Source: Triangularia verruculosa
Taxonomy: Eukaryota; Ascomycota; Sordariomycetes; Sordariales; Podosporaceae
Direction of reading: 5' to 3'
DNA length: 64,000 bases
Assembly: GCA_033296885.1 (NCBI GenBank)
Contig: MU863904.1
Location: 62,001 to 126,000, forward strand
The notes below the pieces were generated by a model that had not been told where the DNA came from, ran no database searches, and worked only from the letters and a program-made list of their open reading frames with translations. Below are positions 57,352 to 64,000 of this stretch, piece by piece. How positions within the stretch are numbered: the first letter of the stretch is position 1; every line of letters begins with the position of its first letter. The position numbers and the translations under genes are program-made.

Positions 57352-59366
57352 CCCTCCGCGCCGTCGGGACAGGACCCGGGCCTCATCCGCCGACCAAACG
57401 CCCTCAGTGTCGCTGTCAAACGCCCCCTTGAAGCTCGACCTTTAGATGCGATTCGAGTGAGCGTTCAAACGGGCTGTCGGCAGCACCGAAGACAGGTGGT
57501 GACTGGTGGTGGTCTGGACGCAAACGCTGAAGCTGTCTGGAGACGCAATCTCGTTTCTTGTCCCGGGTTGCAACCAAGGGGCTTGTTCGGTTTCATCCGC
57601 TGTGGGTGCCGCACTTTTAGATTGCTGGGAGCAGGAATGCCCTGAAGGACGGCGCACGTAGTCAAAAACTGGCAAAAGGCGACAACAATCGCGATGATAA
57701 CGAGTGGCCGAAGGATGGGAGCCGGAGCGCGACTGTGGGACTTGTTCGGGCAGGAGCTCCAAAATTGTTAGCGAGTTTCGCAGATGTCGTTTCTTGGGTG
57801 GCGCAGGTGGGGTGTCCACTGTAATTGAGGGTGAAGGACCGAGCTTCCGTTGATGGCCAGGCGCTAGTAACAGTGGCAGCCAGTCTCTACGTCTCTAGAT
57901 AGCCTTGGAATCAGCAGCTTGGAAGTGGTGTTCAGATGGGAACGCTTCTCCTCCTTCTGACAGGCTGCCCAAAATGTTGGATGCCGCGCATTAAGGGGCT
58001 CGGTCGAGGCATTGGCTTCCAGAAGGAGTGCTGCCAAGGCTTTGGAATCCCCAGATCGTTTGCTGATCGCCTGGTCAGGGCCATCCCTGCATATCTTTGT
58101 CAGGATGTCCCTCTCCCTCGTGTTAAACATTGTGATGGCTCGTGTTCTATCCGTACCTTATCTCCAGAGTCGGTTCCGAATCGGTTCATAGTCTCGGACG
58201 AAACTTGTATGCTGCCAAGCCTTACGACATTGGTTTTAACAGAGCAGTTATACACCCCTCGTTGAGAGCAGTACACTTTAGACTTGTACATACTATTCAT
58301 TAATGTCCTACGTCGAATGCCTCCTCGGTCCCGAGCCCCGCATTTTCTTATTGGTACCACAACAGCACGCCCAGACCGGGCCTGGAAGGGACGGTGTAAC
58401 CTTCCAGCTATCAACGTCGACCCTACAAGAAGAGCAACACCCCCAATTCCTTCCAGCTATATCTTTGAAGCCGAAAATAACACCCCCTCCGCTCTCCTGC
58501 ATCGAAGCATCTGTATGTCTCGCTCTCACATGATCACACCATTGCCTGCGCAGCCTAAACATGTAAAAGCATGTTTGCTTTTCCGAACCTGATTCACCAC
58601 CCACTCTCTCCAATGACAGGCCCAGATCGGATTCCCGATCACGAAATCCCTCAGATCATATCCTGGAAGCACTCTTTTTTTCTTTTTCCTGGTCAAGGGG
58701 CGTCATAGGACTTTGATCGAGAATGCCATCTCATTGGCTGGAGCTTCCACCGATTCCTGGCAAAGCAAGCTGAGGACCCGAGCCAAAGCATAATCTGTGG
58801 TATATCTGTCTCGGAAGAAGAAAGATATAACGGTTTGGTGAGGAGAGGGGAGTTCATGTCAGTGATCGGATGGCATGCGTTGTGCCCTGGATTCACGACA
58901 TGTTTACATGTCACCTCAGGAAGGGGGGGCTCATGCACGGTGAGGTGACTTGTCACCTATTTCTTCTCGGTGAGCCCCACGGACGAAATACGATGTAGAT
59001 TCTGCTGCGGTGCTATTCTGAGCCTCCAAGGTGTGTCGCGTGCTCCTCGGTTTCCTCGGTTCAGAAGCAGACAGCTCTAGCCCTTTTCAGCTAACAACAG
59101 GTGATGTGATTCACAATCCATGATTCCGGCAACTACGAGGTTACCCTGTGATCTATGCGCCTATCAAGGGGGAACTAACAGCAAAAACAGTTGGATATAA
59201 AGATGTCATCACTCGCGAAAAGAGCCCCCCATCGACGACACCCACCTACCCAGATATTCTCTCTCACCTCCTCCAACCTTAACAACCCCGAAATCCTCCT
59301 CCGTCCAAAGCACCTCCTCTCCATCCACCACCCATCTTTCCCCTTCCCACCTACCCACCCTAAACC
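57352..59366. other. Intergenic between divergent kinase and Nudix genes
   Basis: 2 kb. The minus-strand open stretch 57442-57819 has no ATG and no domain, and is probably kinase leader. A segment directly upstream of the kinase ATG remains open and ends at an AAAG acceptor-like site. The region before 59,367 is strongly C/T/A-rich. No gene is supported. Confidence 0.5.
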
Positions 59367-60051
59367 ATGGCCCTCCCCTGGACAGTAACCTTCTCCCCCG
59401 ACTTCTACCTCGCCTCCGGCACCGTAACCGTCGACCTCCCCCGCCGCAAAGTCCTCGTCCTCCACGACCTCCCCACCTCCACCTACCACCTCCCCCGCGG
59501 CCGCAAGGACTGGTCCGAACCCCTCGAGTCCACCGCCATCAGAGAAACCTACGAAGAAGCCGGCTGCACCGCCACCCTCCTCCCCGTCCCCCTATCCACA
59601 CGCTGCACACCCCCATCCACCCACCCCCAGCTCCCCACCGCCCGCTTCGACCCCTCCGGCGACGTCCTCCTCCCCAACACCGCCCGCCTGACCGAGCCCA
59701 TCGCCCTGATGCAGCACTCCCAAAAGAAGAACGGTGCTTTAGCCATAGTCCTGTGGTACGTCGCCATCGGGGACAGTCAGGCCCAGCTGGCAAAAGAGAC
59801 GCAAATGTCGGACGAGGAGTACGAGGCGCTGTGGGTGGGCTTTGATGATGCCCCAGGGATGATGGTGAATTCTGCTTGTGAGTAACCCACCTTATGACCT
59901 ACCTGCCCAAACAAAACCAGCTTTCCCCATTTTCTTTTGCCACTGCCACTCCAGACTAAAAAATAAAATGAGTCTAGACGCTCAGGTCCTCCAGCGAGGA
60001 ATCGACTTGGCCTTGGCAGCCTCTCAAATGGACGTGGACGTTGGGAGATGA
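59367..60051 (+). CDS. Nudix hydrolase
   Basis: Exon 59367-59877 gives 170 residues with a perfect Nudix box: GRKDWSEPLESTAIRETYEEAG, the G-x5-E-x7-R-E-x-x-E-E-x-G pattern that holds the catalytic metals. Surrounding strands are ASGTVTVDLPRRKVLVL and ALAIVLWYVAIG. The simple frame ends CE* soon after, but a GTGAGT donor (59878) and an ACCAG acceptor (59920) allow a 43-nt intron and a second exon, 59921-60051. That exon ends in the helix-like DAQVLQRGIDLALAASQMD, which looks like a normal Nudix C-terminal helix. The intron is at the short limit for fungi, so the 3' end is tentative. The substrate (a diphosphate-linked nucleoside or a diphosphoinositol) is not predicted. Confidence 0.75.
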
Positions 60052-60556
60052 TAGAAATCTTGCGGTGGCTTGCCAAGAAAGCCATACTCTCAGCTTTCAT
60101 CGCCCAAAAGCTCCGAGGGCTAGTGTGTGGGGGGCGGCATCATGCGGGACCGAGAAGTTGGTACAACACACTCATCACGAATATACTGTGGCGCTCATGT
60201 CGCCACTAAATAGTTCGTAAAGATGAAGCAGGCTCCGAGATCTTGGAAAATCCGTGTTGGAGGAGTGGTGAAGCATTGGACATTCTGTTGTCAACCGAGT
60301 GGTGAAAATAACTTGATGAGACGAGATCTAGGCCTGAAGCGAAAATAAATATAGCAGAGAAACAGAGATACATACATACACGCTCGCTTACCCAATCCGA
60401 AATTACTAATGCCCAGAGAACTGATTCTGCCATCATCTCCAACACCCAAAACGCCCATAAACAATAAATCTTCCTTGAAAAATTGAACAAATATCAGGTG
60501 TTTGTATCGTAAATTCGTTATCCTTCTCTTTCGAACCGATGGCATCACGCCTTGTT
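60052..60556. other. Intergenic, convergent 3' ends
   Basis: 505 bases between the tail-to-tail ends of the Nudix (+) and C2-domain (-) genes. Nothing is recognised. Confidence 0.55.
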
Positions 60557-62634
60557 CTAAACACTTGGCCCTGCCGCGCCACTATTACCATTACCATTAC
60601 CACTATCATTGTCGACATTATCCCTGCTCTTTCCAGATTGTGCTGTACCATCAGCCACTTGTTCTCTGTCGTCCTGGGAGTTCTTCGTTTCCCCGTGTGG
60701 CTTCGCATTGTCGTCCGGTTTGGCTTCACCACTCCCCTCAATCTCACCACCGGCCTTCTCACTTCGTCCATCCCCCGCTCCATCCAAGCCCGTCCCATCC
60801 CCATCCTCATTCTCCTTCCCCTTTCCCTCAACCTTCTTCTTCGGGAACCCAATAACCTCTCTCCACCTCTGCGGCTCCTGCACCAAGTCAAACGCCCTCT
60901 CCTTCTTACTCCTCAAGCCCAATCCTCCCTCATCATCATCATCATCCCCATGTCTCGTCAAATCTCCCAACCTCGACTCATCATCCGAGCTGAAGCTGGA
61001 ATTGCTCGGACTCCGGTTCAGTACCATCCTCACACCAGGGCCCTCCTTCTTCTTGATCTCTAGCTGCTTCTTCTTCATCTCCTTCAGTGCGTCATCATCA
61101 CAATGCATTGCCTTGATCTCCATTCCGGGAAAATTCCTCTCTAGGAATTCCTGCAAATCTGGCAAGACAGATTTGTCTGGACGATAGGTCCCGCTGTCGT
61201 TGTCAATAATCAACTGATACAGTTGTGGTTTTGCAGGAGGCGGAGTTTTAGGAGGATCACCATCGATACTTTCGTTGGGTGGGTGCGTCGGTGGTGTTGG
61301 GGGCTGAGTAGAGGATGATTCGCCCGAGGAGACGTGGCTGTGGTGACGGTGGTGCAACTTGCGCGGATGAGCAAGGCGGCGGATGAAGAACTCCCCCGAA
61401 CAGGCTATGTAAGTTGCTACATCACTATGCATGGAGTGTTTTGACAGCAGGTCAATCCCAAACTCCTTTCCTGTCTCGGTGAAGCGCATGAGGCCATCGA
61501 GGGTTATGACGTAGGTGAAGATACGGCCCCCTTCGTCAAAATGAACCATCTTGAGGAACTGAAGAGAGGCTTCCTCGCTACACGGCTCAAAGTTGCCGTA
61601 TTCGGTGCTGGAGTCGAAGTTGTAGATTCGGTGGTGCTGTTTGTGAAGAACAGCATTGAGGAGACGGCCACGGAGGCCCTTGGAAGAAAACATGCGGCCG
61701 ATCATAGGGCGGAACTCGACGTAGCGGTGGTAGAGCTTCGGTGGGACAGGTCCGGAGAGCTGAATCTCGTTGGCTTGGAAACTGGAAAACGTCAGCGCCT
61801 TGGAGGCAGATATTGATGTACCACAGAGACGAACTCAAACTTCTTGGCTCGACGACTGTTGGACCGGACTGAGGACGCCGCGTCATTGTCGGAGTCCTTG
61901 TTGACTTTGACGCCAGTTACCCATCCAATCATTGGGCTGTAATGCTTCACCCAATGTGTTGGGCCAACAGTATAGACCTGCGCATGTGGCGGATCCGACT
62001 TCCCCAGAACCTCAATACCCAGCTGCAACCTTGGTGTCAGGGCGACATTCCGGCAGAACACCGACCTGATACCATGAACCAAGTAGGCTCTATGACTTCC
62101 AGAGCGCTTCTTGACCTCGAATATCTTGCCCTCAGGCCCAAAACCTTCCCAGTCCTCGTTGATAGATGGGACCTTTACTGTAACGTTGCCCAGCCTATCG
62201 TCATGGTCTGGCCAATCCTCGTCGTATAGGCGACACTTAAGCACGAATCCCGACGCGGGAACATTGGCGACTATCCACTCTTCCCTCCATTCTGGTTCTG
62301 TAGTTCTCCTCAGTGTTCGCGTCCGCCGAGTCAAGACCGGGTCTTCCTTGTGTCTCGTCGGCGCGGCATGCAGCAGCGTGGCATGGATGAAGGGGTCAGA
62401 GGAGTGGAGATGCAGATCGGCTATGGGGAGGTCGAACGCTCGATAAAAGGTAAACTTCACGGTATAGCCAGGCGGCGCATCTGGCAGAGGCGTAGGGTCG
62501 AATCCGCCAGGAGGTCCTGTTTTTGTCTTGATTCTCTCCTTCTGTTTCGCGTACTTTTCGAGCAGCGCAGAGGTGGTGGTGGTGTTGCGCTTGGGTGGGG
62601 CATCAACAGTTGCTTGGTCGGGAGCTGACGACAT
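60557..62634 (-). CDS. C2-domain protein of unknown function
   Basis: Exons 62634-61835 and 61781-60557 (53-nt intron with a GTTCGT donor and a CTGAC branch) encode 674 residues. The N-terminal third has a C2-like beta sandwich: YTVKFTFYRAFDLPIADLHLHSSDPFIHATL, PEWREEWIVANVPASGFVLKCRLYDEDWPDHDDRLGNVTV. Asp residues in DLPIADL, SSDPF and YDEDWPDHDDRLG sit where C2 loops bind Ca2+. The rest contains the conserved block YHRYVEFRPMIGRMFSSKGL, a phospholipid- or protein-binding-like region (NFDSSTEYGNFEPCSEEASLQFLKMVHFDEGGRIFTYVITLDGL), then a Ser/Pro/Glu-rich tail with a long acidic and Gly-rich ending. Proteins with this layout occur across ascomycetes without a known function. The ATG at 62634 follows a stop-rich leader. 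Confidence 0.85.
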
Positions 62635-63489
62635 GGGCGATTTGGTTTGTTGCTTGTCGCGCAACACTCGCGCACTGGATGCTGGTGATAATAGGTGAAT
62701 ACTGTGAATGGTGGAAGTGGCAGAAAGAAAACAGACGGGCTGCCCGACGGCGGAAGGTCAATTGGGGTGGCTGGGCGCTGCCGCTTCCGTTCGTCAAAAT
62801 GATGCGGGGCTGAGGCCGAGAATCGACAGATCTTTCGAGGTAAAATAAGACGGATATAACAGTGGCTTCGGCCAACGCCCACAATCTGCGCCTAGCGAGG
62901 ATCTGGCGCCTGCAGTCTGCGGAAAAGACCAGAGTCACCGGACCCTCGGAACAATCAGCGTCCAAACACCTCCTTCCGTGAACTGGGTGACGTCATGTAG
63001 CAGCTGTTTGAACGGCTCGGCTTGTTTTCCGGGACCCACACCATTTCGAGTCCCTGCTTCTAAGCATCTCCACTATTGACTTCCAGCCATGTGCCAGCTC
63101 CTCTCCGATGTTAACCTGTTCATCTCTAGTCACAGCCTTGTATCCATGGACGGAGTTTGACTATCCATACCTATTCTCGAGAGATGTTCGGCAGGTCTGA
63201 GGCGTAGTTATGCAGCTCCAGCCAAGCGCTGAGGGCTGAGGGCGACAGGCTGCAACGCAGCCCCCAACAGATTGCCTTGTAGGATTCCCACTGGCCGCCA
63301 CCAAGTCTGCACAATGCATCTATCACCCCCCTGAGACTGTTGGATTGTAACCGACGACACGTCCACAAGGCTACAGTGGAGGGCGGCCAACATGGTCTGC
63401 CTGATAACCCTTCGGTCCCTGCTTGAGATGTTTTTTATTCCCAGGCCTTTGCTATTATCAGAACGCCGTATCCATTGTCATCAAGTACC
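62635..63489. other. Divergent promoter region
   Basis: 855 bases between the C2-domain gene (-) and the membrane-protein gene (+). Nothing coding is supported. Confidence 0.5.
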
Positions 63490-64000
63490 ATGATTTCATT
63501 CACCATTGGGCTGTGCAACAACACCGAGTGTTCGAATTCCACTCACGTTGACGATGACGATGTTACCGACCCGGATATTGCAGGCATCGGGGTAGGCCTT
63601 CACACTTCACTTTGCATGAGGCGGTAGAAGACATCTAACATGTCTAGATCCTGCTCTCCTTCGTCATACCAGCAGTAGCGGCCATAGTTGCATTTATGTT
63701 GGCATGGATCCTTCGCCGTATACCTCAGCAGCAATATAACCATGTCGATGAGATGGCACTTTCATGGCTCACCCGCTGTGTCCCATGGCTCAGAAGAAAG
63801 TCCATACGAAATCGAGCTACATCGACTACGGCCCCCGAAATTTCCGGATATCAGACCTTCATTCTTTCAGTCAACGACCAAATGCTCCTCACTGGACTGG
63901 GCTTGATCATTGCAATCTATTCCCAGATTTGCACCATTTCCATGTTTTCGTTTCATGTCGCCGCCGGCCTGGCCTCTCTCTGCTCCAGCGTTCATCTGGC
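63490..64000 (+). CDS. Fungal membrane protein of unknown function, 3' truncated by the window
   Basis: Exon 1 (63490-63591) and the start of exon 2 (63648-64000) join in phase over a 56-nt intron (GTAGGC donor, GTCTAG acceptor). The protein begins MISFTIGLCNNTECSN with an acidic stretch, DIAGIGILLSFVIPAVAAIVAFMLAWIL as a first membrane helix, then a cytosolic loop with basic residues and a second region, FILSVNDQMLLTGLGLIIAIYSQICTISMFSFHVAAGLASLCSSVH. The block D-x-QMLLTGLGLIIA-x-YSQ is a signature of a large ascomycete family of multi-pass proteins common near HET genes. Function is unknown, and the 3' part lies outside the window. Confidence 0.75.

Noticed and set aside
57442..57819. 125-codon minus-strand open frame upstream of the kinase
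   Set aside because: No ATG start and no motif. It may be part of the kinase leader.
1..64000. Secondary-metabolite cluster, CRISPR array, insertion sequence or rRNA gene
   Set aside because: No backbone synthase, spacer-repeat array, transposase or rRNA sequence is visible in the window.

Overview
This window is nuclear DNA from a filamentous ascomycete, most likely a Sordariomycete and probably in or near the Sordariales. The evidence is short spliceosomal introns of about 43-120 nt with GTRAGT-like donors, a tRNA-Phe with an 18-nt intron, fungus-specific families (HET domain, HeLo-NACHT NLR, siderophore MFS transporter, ascomycete laccase ending in a DSG-type tail), and long CT-rich leaders. 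I see no CRISPR array, insertion sequence, operon or rRNA gene. The closest species is a guess. Every gene name comes from reading translated motifs by eye, and no database search was run.

Layout. 1-7.5 kb is accessory-looking: the 3' end of a probable regulatory protein, an intronless HET-domain/ankyrin gene (-), and a broken siderophore-iron transporter (-). 7.5-11.3 kb holds a secreted protein of unknown function, an Erv2-type sulfhydryl oxidase and the 20S proteasome beta-1 subunit (all +). 11.3-19.4 kb is a long leader region, a PHO80-like cyclin and a SET-domain protein (+). 19.4-24.1 kb has a 149-bp foldback sequence and a sugar/polyol MFS transporter (+). 24.2-32.3 kb is a second accessory stretch: a HeLo-NACHT NLR-like protein (-), a CorA-like membrane protein with an in-frame stop (-) and a small unknown protein (+), with TAGGTACCTA-type palindromes in the spacers.

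32.9-42 kb is conserved: tRNA-Phe (-), the GPI-transamidase subunit PIG-S/Gpi17 (-), a Fat1-type very-long-chain acyl-CoA synthetase/transporter (+) and a 1-Cys peroxiredoxin (+), then a 229-bp AT-rich patch bounded by inverted telomere-like 10-mers. 42.3-49.4 kb has a kelch/BTB protein of the Mds3/Pmd1 type, a multi-pass membrane protein and a small glycine-rich protein (all +). 49.6-57.4 kb has a seven-exon laccase (-) and a Kin4-like protein kinase (-). 59.4-64 kb has a Nudix hydrolase (+), a C2-domain protein (-) and the 5' part of another membrane protein (+) that runs off the window.

Functional themes. Two genes belong to fungal allorecognition and regulated-cell-death families (HET-ankyrin and HeLo-NACHT), and each sits beside a neighbour that looks decayed. 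The rest are largely single housekeeping or metabolic genes: protein turnover, GPI anchoring, lipid activation, redox folding and peroxide defence, phosphate/CDK signalling, sugar uptake and phenol oxidation. No biosynthetic cluster is visible. Exon boundaries given here were checked for reading phase and for GT/AG ends, but not against transcripts.
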